From an uncultured Aquimarina sp. (GTDB lineage Bacteria; Bacteroidota; Bacteroidia; Flavobacteriales; Flavobacteriaceae), in assembly GCA_947498765.1 (NCBI GenBank), contig CANMLG010000050.1, forward strand, positions 1 through 64,000: a DNA stretch of 64,000 bases. The letters run 5' to 3'. Position numbers and translations under genes: made by a program. Positions 35,814 through 44,948 of the stretch are shown here, one piece after another. The notes beneath the pieces were generated by a model, which saw only the letters and a program-made list of their open reading frames with translations, did not search any database and was not told where the DNA came from. The first letter of the stretch is position 1; each line of letters begins with the position of its first letter.

Positions 35814-37211
35814 TTACTTTAAACCACCAATCATATCTTCGGGTTTAACCCATTCGTCAAATTCTTGTTCAGTTACATAACCTAAACGAACGGCCTCAGT
35901 TTTAAGAGTTGTTCCATTTTGATGAGCTGTGTTCGCAATTTCAGCAGCTTTGTAGTAGCCAATTTTAGTATTTAAAGCCGTTACTAGCATTAAAGAATTA
36001 TTTAATAACTCTGTAATGCGAGCATGATTTGGTTTAATACCTGTAGCGCAGTTGTCATTAAAAGATACGCAGGCATCTCCAATAAGCTGAGCACTTTGTA
36101 ATACATTAGCCGCCATTACAGGTTTAAATACATTAAGTTCAAAATGACCTTGCATTCCACCTACATTTACGGCAACATCATTACCTATAATTTGAGCACA
36201 TACCATGGTTAAAGCCTCGCATTGTGTTGGATTAACTTTACCTGGCATAATTGAACTACCAGGTTCATTTGCAGGAATTATTAACTCGCCAAGTCCACTG
36301 CGAGGACCAGAAGCTAACATACGGATATCATTTCCAATTTTGTTTAAAGAAACCGCTAATGTTTTTAAAGCTCCATGTGTTTCAACTAAAGCATCATGTG
36401 CGGCAAGGGCTTCAAATTTATTTTTAGCCGACACAAAGGGGAGCTTTGTAAATTCAGCAATATATTCGGAAACACGTTTGGCATATCCTTTAGGAGTATT
36501 TAGTCCTGTACCTACAGCTGTACCCCCTAAAGCTAATTCTGCCATATGTGGTAATGTGCTTTCAAGGGCGATAAGACCATGATCTAATTGAGATACATAA
36601 CCAGAAAGCTCTTGACCAATAGTTAATGGAGTAGCATCCATAAAATGAGTTCTACCTATTTTTACTACATCTTTAAACTCTTCAGATTTTTTATGTAGTG
36701 TATTTCTTAACTTTTGTATCCCAGGAATGGTAACTTCAACTAATTTTTTATAAATAGCAATATGCATTCCTGTAGGGAAGGTGTCGTTTGATGACTGTGA
36801 TTTGTTTACGTCATCATTCGGTTGAAGTGTTTTTTCACCTTCGCCAATAGTTTGACCAGCAATTTGGTGTGCTCGATTGGCAACAACTTCATTTACATTC
36901 ATGTTACTTTGCGTACCAGAACCCGTTTGCCAAATCACTAAAGGAAATTGGTCATCATGTTTTCCTTCTAAAATTTCATCACAAGCTTTTGCAATTAAAT
37001 CGCGTTTTTCAATAGCAAGAGCTCCTAGTTCGCAATTTGTAAATGCAGCTGCTTTTTTTAAATAAGCAAAACCATAAATAATTTCTAACGGCATTGAAGC
37101 ACTCGGTCCAATTTTAAAGTTGTTAATTGAACGTTGTGTTTGTGCTCCCCACAATTTGTCTGAAGGCACTTTAACCTCACCCATTGTGTCTTTTTCGATT
37201 CTATATTCCAT
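35814..37211 (-). CDS. fumC: Class II fumarate hydratase
   Basis: The product has 465 residues. The superfamily signature [16 protein letters not shown] lies at about residue 315, with the substrate-binding segments [13 protein letters not shown] and [13 protein letters not shown] in the N-terminal half. It interconverts fumarate and malate in the TCA cycle. It is a single gene with its own terminator. Confidence 0.96.
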   Translation of the reverse strand: MEYRIEKDTMGEVKVPSDKLWGAQTQRSINNFKIGPSASMPLEIIYGFAYLKKAAAFTNCELGALAIEKRDLIAKACDEILEGKHDDQFPLVIWQTGSGTQSNMNVNEVVANRAHQIAGQTIGEGEKTLQPNDDVNKSQSSNDTFPTGMHIAIYKKLVEVTIPGIQKLRNTLHKKSEEFKDVVKIGRTHFMDATPLTIGQELSGYVSQLDHGLIALESTLPHMAELALGGTAVGTGLNTPKGYAKRVSEYIAEFTKLPFVSAKNKFEALAAHDALVETHGALKTLAVSLNKIGNDIRMLASGPRSGLGELIIPANEPGSSIMPGKVNPTQCEALTMVCAQIIGNDVAVNVGGMQGHFELNVFKPVMAANVLQSAQLIGDACVSFNDNCATGIKPNHARITELLNNSLMLVTALNTKIGYYKAAEIANTAHQNGTTLKTEAVRLGYVTEQEFDEWVKPEDMIGGLK

Positions 37212-37652
37212 GATGTTTTATTAGCGCATCCTTTTTTGGGATGATTTTTTATGTGTAAAAATGAGCACAAATTTAACAAAGCATAATTAGATAGTCAAAG
37301 ACTAATAGGCTTTTAATATCATATTACTGAGTTAATTTTTAGGGCTAGTAAAAAGTGATAAGAGGTTATTTAAAAAGTAAGTTAACAGGAGTTAATTGAA
37401 AATTGCGATTTTGACTTTTTTTATTGAAATATAATTAACTTTTGTTAATTATATATAGTGTATTTGTTATTGTAAATGAAAAAATCATAATATAAAATGA
37501 ATTATGGTTATGATATACAGATTAGAAAAATAAATGAGTTATGGGCTTTATTTAATGTAAGAATTTAATATTGCGAATAATTTGAAAAATCATAAGTTGA
37601 GTGATCACCAACTAAAAACAATTTTTTATATTTGCTGTAAATAAATACTATT
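37212..37652. other. Long intergenic region upstream of fumC
   Basis: About 440 bases without an open frame of note. It carries the minus-strand promoter region of fumC and, at its right end, the promoter of the small membrane protein. The only structure I see is the inverted repeat at 37429-37454. Confidence 0.6.
37429..37454. repeat. Perfect 11-base inverted repeat with a TTTT loop
   Basis: ATATAATTAAC at 37429-37439 and GTTAATTATAT at 37444-37454 are fully complementary. It is AT-rich, lies about 220 bases upstream of the fumC start, and has no obvious role. Confidence 0.65.
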
Positions 37653-37817
37653 ATGTTTGAATTTGACCAATATTTAGGTTTTTTAGCATTTCTTACTATT
37701 TTAACCATTGGTTTTTGGTTAATGATATTTTTAGCATCATTCGTTCCTTATTGGATTGGAGGAGCTATTGTTGAAATGATTAGAAACAGAGGAAAAAAGA
37801 TTGAGTTTAAACCTTAA
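37653..37817 (+). CDS. Small membrane protein of 54 residues
   Basis: A frame from the ATG at 37653 to TAA at 37815-37817 encodes FEFDQYLGFLAFLTILTIG followed by FWLMIFLASFVPYWIGGAIV and a basic tail (EMIRNRGKKIEFKP). It forms one long or two short membrane helices with a positively charged cytoplasmic end. Support comes from a TATATTTG -7 box at 37627-37634, 18 bases before the ATG, and an intrinsic terminator right after the stop. No family is known to me. Confidence 0.65.
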   Translation: MFEFDQYLGFLAFLTILTIGFWLMIFLASFVPYWIGGAIVEMIRNRGKKIEFKP

Positions 37818-37840
37818 TTTTTATTTCATCATATACAAAA

Positions 37841-37867
37841 AAGGAAGTCATTTGACTTCCTTTTTTT
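37841..37867 (+). terminator. Terminator of the 54-residue gene
   Basis: AAGGAAGTCA (37841-37850) pairs with TGACTTCCTT (37853-37862), followed by a T-run. It lies 23 bases beyond the stop codon. Confidence 0.85.
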
Positions 37868-38023
37868 GTTTTTATTCTATTTAGTGGCATATACACTTTA
37901 AGTTGTATTGGAAAGAAAAATGATTGAGATAATAATACGATTTTAAGCAAAAATCTAGGTTTGTTTAAATCACTCTTTTGTTAATAATATTTATATTTAC
38001 TTAGATATTTAAATCACTGACTT

Positions 38024-38647
38024 ATGAAAAAAATCATATTAGTATTAACAATTACTGCTTCTTTATTTAGTGTGGCATGTAAAAAGAAAGCGGAAACAAA
38101 AGAAGTAATTGAAAAAGAAGCGGTAGCCGAAAAAGGTTATAAAGTTTCAGCTCAAGGTTCAATAGTGGAATGGACGGGTTATAAGTTTACCGAAAAAAAA
38201 GGAGTTAAAGGAAAATTTAAAACAATAAATGTAACTAGTGCACCATTAGCAGCTACACCAATTGAAGCATTTAATGGTGTTGATTTTAGTATACCTGTTA
38301 GTAGTATTTTTAGTAATAATGCTATTAGAGATGGGAAATTAATGAAATTGTTTTTTGGTTTTATGGAAAATACAGAATTACTTACAGGTAATTTTATAAC
38401 AAAAGGAGGACAGATCGTATTGAATTTGAAAATGAATAATGTAACTAAGGAAATTCCTTTAACTCATACAATTTCGGATAGACATGTTAAGCTAGAAGGG
38501 AATTTGAATATTTTAGATTTTGGTGCAGAAAAGGCATTTAATTCAATACACAAGGCTTGTGAAGTATTACATACAGGAGCTGATAAAGTAAGTAAAACTT
38601 GGGAGGATGTAAAAATTGAAGCTATAGTATTTTTGAAAGAATCATAG
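38024..38647 (+). CDS. YceI family lipoprotein
   Basis: The product has 207 residues. A lipoprotein signal ends in the lipobox FSVAC (Cys at residue 19). The body is a YceI-type beta barrel (about 40-205, SAQGSIVEWTGYKFTEKKG ... TKTWEDVKIEA-type strands), which binds a lipid or isoprenoid in the periplasm. It is the last gene before an intrinsic terminator at 38680-38709. Confidence 0.85.
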   Translation: MKKIILVLTITASLFSVACKKKAETKEVIEKEAVAEKGYKVSAQGSIVEWTGYKFTEKKGVKGKFKTINVTSAPLAATPIEAFNGVDFSIPVSSIFSNNAIRDGKLMKLFFGFMENTELLTGNFITKGGQIVLNLKMNNVTKEIPLTHTISDRHVKLEGNLNILDFGAEKAFNSIHKACEVLHTGADKVSKTWEDVKIEAIVFLKES

Positions 38648-38679
38648 TTGATGTCGATACATAACATAATAATACGACT

Positions 38680-38709
38680 AAGCTGCCTTAAATAATGGCA
38701 GCTTTTTTT
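38680..38709 (+). terminator. Terminator between the YceI gene and the cupin gene, abutting the cupin start
   Basis: AAGCTGCC (38680-38687) pairs with GGCAGCTT (38697-38704), followed by a T-run to 38709. The next base begins the ATG (38710) of the cupin gene. It should end the YceI transcript. Confidence 0.8.
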
Positions 38710-39246
38710 ATGAAAAAAATATACAATCCAATAAACAAAGAAAGTATTTGTTTTTACAAAAGTGCAACTGATTCCGAATACATAGAACTGGAGGTAACTT
38801 TAGGGCCAAAAGGAGGAAATCCAATTCATTTTCATAGAAAATTTACAGAACACTTTTTTGCATCAAAAGGTGTTTTAGGCTTGCATTTTAATGGTAAAGA
38901 AGTATGCTTGAAGCCTGAAGAAGATTTTGCGGTACAGCCTATGATTAATCATAGATTCTATAATCCCAGTGTAACCGATTTTATCACATTTAAAGTTGTA
39001 ATTACTCCAGCAATTAAAGGTTTTGAGTGGTTTCTGAAAGCACAATTTGGATTGGTTAATGATGGAAAAGTGTTTAGTAAATTACAATTGCCTAAAAATC
39101 CATTTTACTTATTAGTTTTACTTGAATGGGGAGATACTCAGGTAGATACGACTCTTTACAGATTAGGGAAGCCTTTTTTAAAACTAGGTTATCATTTAGC
39201 AAAACACTTAGGAGTAGAGCGTAGGTTAAAAGAAAAGTATTGCTAA
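38710..39246 (+). CDS. Cupin domain protein
   Basis: The product has 178 residues from the ATG at 38710. An in-frame ATG at 38695 lies inside the terminator stem and is not credible. It has a single cupin core with metal-binding histidines in GGNPIHFHRKFTEHFF (about 37-52) and a later His in MINHRFYNPS, then a helical tail. Its role is unknown; similar small cupins bind or convert small ligands. It ends on the same bases as the convergent DUF6048 gene, with a 4-base stop overlap. Confidence 0.8.
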   Translation: MKKIYNPINKESICFYKSATDSEYIELEVTLGPKGGNPIHFHRKFTEHFFASKGVLGLHFNGKEVCLKPEEDFAVQPMINHRFYNPSVTDFITFKVVITPAIKGFEWFLKAQFGLVNDGKVFSKLQLPKNPFYLLVLLEWGDTQVDTTLYRLGKPFLKLGYHLAKHLGVERRLKEKYC

Positions 39247-40007
39247 TTTGATGCTTTGTCAATTTTCTTTTTTTCTTCTTTCTTTTTTTTAATTTTCTTT
39301 TTTTTCTTATAAAAAGGGATATAATAACTGATAAAATAGCTAAAACCAGTACCTACTTGACTAAATTCATTGGTTTTTCCAAAACCTGGTATAAATGTAT
39401 TATCAAAGCCGTCAGGTTTATCTTCAGCGATCATAAATTTTAAAGATACATTGAAGCCTAAAAAAAGGTTGTTGAATATTTCGGCTTTAATACCAGCTAA
39501 AAATTCAGCCCAATGTGCTGTTAAGCCATTGTTAGATAAATCACTAGAAATCTGAGGGTTTTCAAAAAATGAATTTCGGGTAGCAATGTTAAAATTATTT
39601 AATTTTTGATCAAAAGCAGCTACTCCATAGCGTACACCTACAAAGATGAGGTTACGCATACCAACTAAATTTTTATGGGCGTTGTAATCAATCCCCGCTT
39701 TAAGGTAGCCTCCAGTTGAAGTAGTGCTTATACTATTTTCATTTAGTGTAATTTTTTCAGTTCCAATTTCCGCAGCGGCATAATATTTTTTTGTTAATCT
39801 ATAATCGCCATTTATTTCAAAACCACGATAATTATTTGAGGTTAGGCTACGGATAACTTTATTAATATCGGTACCAACTCTTACTCCATAAGAATTGTTT
39901 AATCTTTGTTTTTTAGTAGCTGTAGTATCTGTTTCTTGAGCAAAAAGCTGCCCAACAATACAAAAAAAGCTAATGAAAAATACGAACCTGCGCATTGGTT
40001 TCTTCAT
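39243..40007 (-). CDS. DUF6048 family protein
   Basis: The product has 254 residues with a signal peptide (ending QLFAQ) and a beta-barrel-like body (NSYGVRVGTDINKVIRSL ... GVRYGVAAFDQKLNNFN). The tail is extremely lysine-rich (KKKKKIKKKKEEKKK). It belongs with the upstream DUF6452 gene and rlmD, a conserved Flavobacteriia trio. It is likely an envelope protein; its function is unknown. The gene overlaps DUF6452 by 38 bases. An ATG at 39995 is an alternative start. Confidence 0.8.
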   Translation of the reverse strand: MKKPMRRFVFFISFFCIVGQLFAQETDTTATKKQRLNNSYGVRVGTDINKVIRSLTSNNYRGFEINGDYRLTKKYYAAAEIGTEKITLNENSISTTSTGGYLKAGIDYNAHKNLVGMRNLIFVGVRYGVAAFDQKLNNFNIATRNSFFENPQISSDLSNNGLTAHWAEFLAGIKAEIFNNLFLGFNVSLKFMIAEDKPDGFDNTFIPGFGKTNEFSQVGTGFSYFISYYIPFYKKKKKIKKKKEEKKKIDKASN

Positions 40008-40509
40008 TTACAGTGCTATTTTCAATTAAAATGTTTCGAATCCAATTGGAACTATCATCAAACATTTCAGTATCAGTTGTGTTGTTTATACTTAATTCGC
40101 TAAAAACAGTTCTAAAACCACAAGCCTTACTTACAAATTCGTTGGTGCGTTTGTATGAAAGTTCAAGAGTATCTGTTCTAATAATGGTAGGGTCTGTAGA
40201 GTTTGCGTTTATTTTAAATTCATATTGAACGTTATCGTTATTAATATCTAATGGGATGACAATAGAATCAAATCGTTCAATTCCTGGAACAATTCTTTCG
40301 CTATCCTCGGTAAGGCTAACTTCAATACCTGTAGCATTTTTTCTTAAATTATTATCTGCAAAATCTTGAAACGTAATAATAAGTCTAGGAGTAATTGGAA
40401 CATTAGCAGTATCACAAATATCATCTCTTTCGCAGCTATTAAATAGGATAGATAATACACTTACCAGAGCAAATAATAAATAAAGTATGTTATTTTGTTT
40501 AAATTTCAT
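39970..40509 (-). CDS. DUF6452 family lipoprotein
   Basis: The product has 179 residues. A lipoprotein-type leader ends FNSC (Cys about 26, in SILFNSCERDD). The body is beta-rich, with short segments such as RLIITFQDFADNNLRK. It sits between rlmD and DUF6048 and overlaps the latter. Envelope location is inferred; the function is unknown. Confidence 0.78.
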   Translation of the reverse strand: MKFKQNNILYLLFALVSVLSILFNSCERDDICDTANVPITPRLIITFQDFADNNLRKNATGIEVSLTEDSERIVPGIERFDSIVIPLDINNDNVQYEFKINANSTDPTIIRTDTLELSYKRTNEFVSKACGFRTVFSELSINNTTDTEMFDDSSNWIRNILIENSTVNEETNAQVRIFH

Positions 40510-40532
40510 GAGTAAATTTTGCTAAAAGTATT

Positions 40533-41942
40533 TTAACGTAACTCCAATAATACTACATTTTCAACATGGTGTGTTTGTGGAAACATATCGACTGCTTGTG
40601 TTTTTGTTACTTTATAGCTGCCATCTAATAACGCTAAATCACGTGCTTGTGTGGCACTATTACAACTTACATATACAATTTTTTTTGGTGCTATACTTAA
40701 AATTTGCGCAACAACATCTTTATGCATACCATCTCTAGGGGGATCTGTAATAATTACATCGGGGATGCCATGTTGCTGTACAAAATCAGCAGTAAATACT
40801 TTTTTCATGTCCCCAACATAAAATTCTACATTATCAATTTTATTATGCTCGGCATTTAATTTAGCATCAGTAATAGCTTCGGGAACCGATTCAACACCTA
40901 TTACATGTTTAGCTTTTTTTGAAACAAATTGAGCTATTGTCCCAGTACCAGTATATAGATCATATACTAATTCGTTTCCTGTTAAGCCTGCAAAATTTCG
41001 AGTAATTTTATATAATTCGTAGGCTTGTTCGGAGTTGGTTTGGTAAAATGATTTAGCATTTATTTTAAAACGCAAGCCTTCCATTTCTTCTTCAATAAAA
41101 GATTGGCCATGAAAACATATAACGTTTTGATCATAAATAGTGTCATTTCCTTTAGTATTTACGACATATTGTAATGAGGTAATTTCAGGAAATTCTTCTT
41201 TTATGTAATTAAGTAATAATTCTCGCTTTTCAGCAGCTTCATAAAAAAACTGTACTAACACCATAATTTGATTAGTTGATGTTGTACGAATCATTAATGA
41301 ACGTAAAAGTCCTTGCTGATTTCGAGCATTGTAAAAAGGAAGTCCATTTTTAGTCGCAAATTCTTTTACTTTAGTCCTAATAGCATTACTTGGATCGGCT
41401 TGTAAATGACATTTATTAAGGTCCAAAATTTTATCCCACATACCTGGAATATGAAAACCAAGCGCATTACGATCTTCAATTTGTTGCTCACTTTTTATTT
41501 CATCTAATGATAACCAACGGCTATCACTAAATGAGAATTCCATTTTATTTCGGTAAAAATATTTTTTCTCTGAACCTAAAATAGGGGTAATATCAGGAAG
41601 CTCAACTTTGCCAATACGTTGTAAATTATTAATAACTTCTTGCTCTTTATAAAAAAGTTGATGCTCATAGCCCATATGTTGCCATTTGCAACCACCACAT
41701 GTACCAAAATGTTCGCAAACGGGTTCGGTGCGTTTGCTTGAAAGAGATTTGAAATTAACAGCATTTCCTTCGTAATAGGCTTTACGTTTTTTAAAAGTTT
41801 GCACATCAACTATATCACCAGGAATAGCATTTGTTAAAAAAATAACTTTACCATCGGGGGCTTTAGCAATACTTTTTCCTTTAGCACCAGCGTCTATAAC
41901 TTCAAGATCCTCAAAAAAAGGTTTCGTTTTCTTTCTTCCCAT
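40533..41942 (-). CDS. rlmD: 23S rRNA (uracil-5-)-methyltransferase RlmD
   Basis: The product has 469 residues. A TRAM domain (about 1-65) is followed by the cysteines for a 4Fe-4S cluster (CEHFGTCGGCKW, about 75-87). The methyltransferase domain has the SAM site in DLYTGTGTIAQF, the IITDPPRDGM motif and the catalytic Cys in VSCNSATQARDL. It methylates uracil 1939 of 23S rRNA. It leads the rlmD-DUF6452-DUF6048 set. Confidence 0.93.
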   Translation of the reverse strand: MGRKKTKPFFEDLEVIDAGAKGKSIAKAPDGKVIFLTNAIPGDIVDVQTFKKRKAYYEGNAVNFKSLSSKRTEPVCEHFGTCGGCKWQHMGYEHQLFYKEQEVINNLQRIGKVELPDITPILGSEKKYFYRNKMEFSFSDSRWLSLDEIKSEQQIEDRNALGFHIPGMWDKILDLNKCHLQADPSNAIRTKVKEFATKNGLPFYNARNQQGLLRSLMIRTTSTNQIMVLVQFFYEAAEKRELLLNYIKEEFPEITSLQYVVNTKGNDTIYDQNVICFHGQSFIEEEMEGLRFKINAKSFYQTNSEQAYELYKITRNFAGLTGNELVYDLYTGTGTIAQFVSKKAKHVIGVESVPEAITDAKLNAEHNKIDNVEFYVGDMKKVFTADFVQQHGIPDVIITDPPRDGMHKDVVAQILSIAPKKIVYVSCNSATQARDLALLDGSYKVTKTQAVDMFPQTHHVENVVLLELR

Positions 41943-42010
41943 CTTGCAAAAATAGGCTTTTTAATAGCAAATTTAATAATGAATTTATTCATTTGTAGTA
42001 TTTTTGAGTC

Positions 42011-42205
42011 ATGAAAAAATATTGGCCTTTTATAACATTGATTTTTGCTGCTTTTTTATTGTTTTTTCAAACTGGAGTAAAGGAATATACAGTGTATAGT
42101 CAAGTTGTTGGGTTGTGTTTATGTATGTTTTCACTTTATAAATTATCAAAAATACTGCCCAATAAAGAAGAAGAAAAAAATGAACATGATAATTTAAAAT
42201 TTTAA
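42011..42205 (+). CDS. Small two-helix membrane protein
   Basis: The 64-residue protein has two membrane segments (about 5-22 and 30-47) and an acidic-basic tail (NKEEEKNEHDN). It sits 2 bases before the Smr protein gene and is probably co-transcribed and coupled with it. No family is recognised. Confidence 0.6.
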   Translation: MKKYWPFITLIFAAFLLFFQTGVKEYTVYSQVVGLCLCMFSLYKLSKILPNKEEEKNEHDNLKF

Positions 42206-42207
42206 TA

Positions 42208-42759
42208 ATGTTTGTAGTAGGAGATTATGTAATGGCTATTGATGATGACGTATATGGTCAAGTAGTACGTATTGAGGGTGATCAGTATAGTATACTTTCA
42301 ACAGATGGTTTTGAAGTAGCTTACGCTAGAAATGAGTTAGTACTTGATAAAAGTAAACATGAAGCCTTGGACTTTAGTAGAAATTTTTCTGCTTTAGCCA
42401 ATGAAAATTCATCATTTAAAAAACGCGCTAAAACTACAATTCAAAAAAAGAAAGAAAAGCAACAGCCTCCTATGGAAGTTGATTTACATATTCATAAATT
42501 GGTTAGTAATACGAAAGGTATGACTAATTATGATATGATGACTATTCAATTAGATACCGCTAAACGTCAATTAGATTTTGCTATTCATAAGCGTATTCCT
42601 AGAGTAGTTTTTATACATGGAGTTGGTGAAGGTGTTTTAAAAGCGGAATTGGAATATATGTTTCAGCGTTATGAAAACGTTCGTATTAGTGAGGGTGATT
42701 ACCGAAAGTATGGTTTAGGAGCTATGGAAATTTATATTCTACAGAATCCTAGAATGTAA
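42208..42759 (+). CDS. Smr domain protein (MutS2-like C-terminal nuclease)
   Basis: The product has 183 residues. The N-terminal part (about 3-50) is a small beta domain. The Smr domain (about 90-183) has DLHIHKLV and IPRVVFIHGVGEGVLKAEL, the site of the His-Gly motif. Smr domains cut or bind nucleic acids; the substrate here is unknown. It forms an operon with the small membrane gene before it. Confidence 0.85.
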   Translation: MFVVGDYVMAIDDDVYGQVVRIEGDQYSILSTDGFEVAYARNELVLDKSKHEALDFSRNFSALANENSSFKKRAKTTIQKKKEKQQPPMEVDLHIHKLVSNTKGMTNYDMMTIQLDTAKRQLDFAIHKRIPRVVFIHGVGEGVLKAELEYMFQRYENVRISEGDYRKYGLGAMEIYILQNPRM

Positions 42760-42812
42760 AAAATACAAACTATTAATACTATAATAAGTGATAGTTGTAA
42801 ATTAAAAAATTA

Positions 42813-43781
42813 CTATTGTATTTCAAGAGGACCTAAAGTTGTATCATCTCTATTAATAGTTTCATCTACTACAAATAATACTTCCTGTTCGGTTCTTCTG
42901 TTTTCAGTAAATTCTCCTAGAGTAACATCTCTGCTTGTAGCTGTTTCTCCATCAGTAAGTCCTAAATCATTGATAACAATTGTTGTACGGAAGCTTTGAG
43001 TAATAATATTTCTTACGGTAAGTAAAGTGGGAGCAATATTAAGATCACTATCGGATGCACTTAAGTATCTAGGGGTTTCATTAACACCATTTACACTGTT
43101 TGGATTAGCATTAACAATATTTACTTCATTTCTAGTAGGAATACCATCTTCGTCATCGTCGATATCAAGGTGATTAGGAATCATATCACTATCAGTATCT
43201 CTTGGTACTCTTATTTGTGGACCTGTTGGGTTATTTACATCATCTATTTCCATTAATTCAATAGATGTTGGTACGTTGTCGTTATCATCATCAAGATCCA
43301 TATAATTTGGTAAACTATCTCCATCAGTATCAAGCGGAGGGGTTTCACTCATACCTTCTTCTTGATTTGTAAGGCCGTCATTATCAATATCATCATCTTC
43401 TACTAAAAATGTTCTAATAACAATCTGTCCGCGATTATCACTTTTTAATTCTTGAATGATATCTACAGTGTTATTGGGTACTGCGTTGCAAAAATAAGTG
43501 CTCCCATTTATGTTGCCTGATAATTTTTGATAAGTAACATTATTAGTTACTTGAATTGGAGTGCGAGGAGTTGTTATGAAAGGATTAAAAGGAGAGCTTA
43601 ACTCTATAAAAATAACTTCATTTGAATCGTTAATATTGTAAATAACGCCTCTGTTTTCAGTATTGCAAAATTCTAAGTCATTTTCTTGAAATTCAAAATC
43701 ATTGATTACAATATCACCATCATCGCATGAAAATGCTAGTGTTAATAAGGTAAAAAGACTAATGTATTTTAAGAATTTCAT
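42813..43781 (-). CDS. Calcium-binding lipoprotein with thrombospondin type 3-like repeats
   Basis: The product has 322 residues from the ATG at 43781. It has a lipoprotein leader (lipobox LTLAFSC). Repeats of the form DxDxDGxxxxxE occur at about 118-215 (DIDNDGLTNQEEG, DTDGDSLPNYMDLDDDNDN, DTDSDMIPNHLDIDDDEDG), which bind calcium. Beta-rich ends flank them, consistent with a surface lipoprotein. No enzyme motif is seen. Confidence 0.78.
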   Translation of the reverse strand: MKFLKYISLFTLLTLAFSCDDGDIVINDFEFQENDLEFCNTENRGVIYNINDSNEVIFIELSSPFNPFITTPRTPIQVTNNVTYQKLSGNINGSTYFCNAVPNNTVDIIQELKSDNRGQIVIRTFLVEDDDIDNDGLTNQEEGMSETPPLDTDGDSLPNYMDLDDDNDNVPTSIELMEIDDVNNPTGPQIRVPRDTDSDMIPNHLDIDDDEDGIPTRNEVNIVNANPNSVNGVNETPRYLSASDSDLNIAPTLLTVRNIITQSFRTTIVINDLGLTDGETATSRDVTLGEFTENRRTEQEVLFVVDETINRDDTTLGPLEIQ

Positions 43782-43909
43782 ATATGACAATTTTGAGAGC
43801 TAATTTCTAAAAAAATAATAGGCTATACAACACAAACGGCATAGCATATATTTAGTTGCATAAAGTGATATTTAATTGATGAAAGTGTTTTATTAAACTA
43901 AATACACTT

Positions 43910-44458
43910 TTAATTATTCAATTCAAGCTTTACATTGTAATTTTTTAATTTTTCCAGATGCTCTTCAGCTTTAAAGCTCGAAGATTTAAATTTGGCTCTT
44001 CTAATTTTTCCTTCTTCTTGCCTGTGTGCACTACGAACAAACCTGCGGACAGCTGAAACACTGTTTAAAATAAGTCCTGGAACGGCAACTGACTTTCCGC
44101 TATCATCACGAGCAACCATAGTGAAATATGAAGAGTTACAATGTTTTTTTTCGCCAGTAGTAATATTTTCTGCTTCAACTCTAACACCAATGACCATTGA
44201 TGAGCGACCAACAAAATTAACAGCAGCTTTCATGGTAACTAATTCTCCAACTTCAATAGGTTGTAAAAAATCAACCTTATCAACACTGGCCGTAACGGCA
44301 TAATAGCCAGAATATTTGGCGGCACATGCAAATGCTATTTGATCCATTAATGATAAAATATACCCTCCATGTATTTTTCCACTAAAATTAGAATGGGAAG
44401 GTAGCATTAATTCTGAAATGGTAATATGAGATTCTTCGCTATGTTTAAATTGGGACAT
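43910..44458 (-). CDS. Acyl-CoA thioesterase (hotdog fold, YciA-like)
   Basis: The product has 182 residues. The hotdog core is visible in MLPSHSNFSGKIHGGYILSLMDQIAFACA, where His-Gly-Gly with an upstream Asn marks the helix and the catalytic face. The core is followed by a basic C-terminal helix. It hydrolyses acyl-CoA esters. Upstream lie the 122-residue protein and rmuC in the same direction. Confidence 0.88.
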   Translation of the reverse strand: MSQFKHSEESHITISELMLPSHSNFSGKIHGGYILSLMDQIAFACAAKYSGYYAVTASVDKVDFLQPIEVGELVTMKAAVNFVGRSSMVIGVRVEAENITTGEKKHCNSSYFTMVARDDSGKSVAVPGLILNSVSAVRRFVRSAHRQEEGKIRRAKFKSSSFKAEEHLEKLKNYNVKLELNN

Positions 44459-44526
44459 TTTTGTATTGGTTGAGAGTTGTCTGTTATTTTGATTGAATTA
44501 AAAACTAATTACCAGAGCTTATTAAG

Positions 44527-44895
44527 CTAGTTTTTATTAAAGTGGGGTGAACTTTCTAGCTCAGCATTAATAATGAAATATTTTGTATCACCTAGCCAAG
44601 CAAATGTGCCAAAACGCTCTTTGTAGGTCAGCTTTACGTATTTCCCTTGGTAAGCATCTAATTTATCAATGACTTCGGTGTTTTTATCTTCAACAGAAAA
44701 ACTAAAAATTTGAGCTCCAGATATTCCTTGACTGATTTCGCCTTCGTAGGTTTTAAAAAGCACTCCTTTTTTACTAAATTTAATTAATTCGCCACTACGT
44801 GTACCTTCGCTATATGAAGCAAAATAAACCACAGCAAAATAGCCTGCATATAGTAAACTAAAACCAGCTATAATTAGGAATAATATTTTTTTCAT
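44527..44895 (-). CDS. Membrane-anchored protein of 122 residues, unknown function
   Basis: One N-terminal membrane helix (about 5-25) is followed by a beta-rich periplasmic domain with VKLTYKERFGTFAWLGDTKY. Homologues in this group have been labelled as 6-phosphogluconate dehydrogenase, but no dinucleotide-binding motif is present, so I reject that. It lies between rmuC and the thioesterase gene. Confidence 0.7.
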   Translation of the reverse strand: MKKILFLIIAGFSLLYAGYFAVVYFASYSEGTRSGELIKFSKKGVLFKTYEGEISQGISGAQIFSFSVEDKNTEVIDKLDAYQGKYVKLTYKERFGTFAWLGDTKYFIINAELESSPHFNKN

Positions 44896-44948
44896 TATTA
44901 TAAAATTTTGAGAACCAAAATTAATGAATTTTTAAGTCTTTATTACAA

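Noticed and set aside
44527..44895. Label as 6-phosphogluconate dehydrogenase
   Set aside because: The protein is 122 residues long with a membrane helix and no dinucleotide-binding motif, so this label is not supported.
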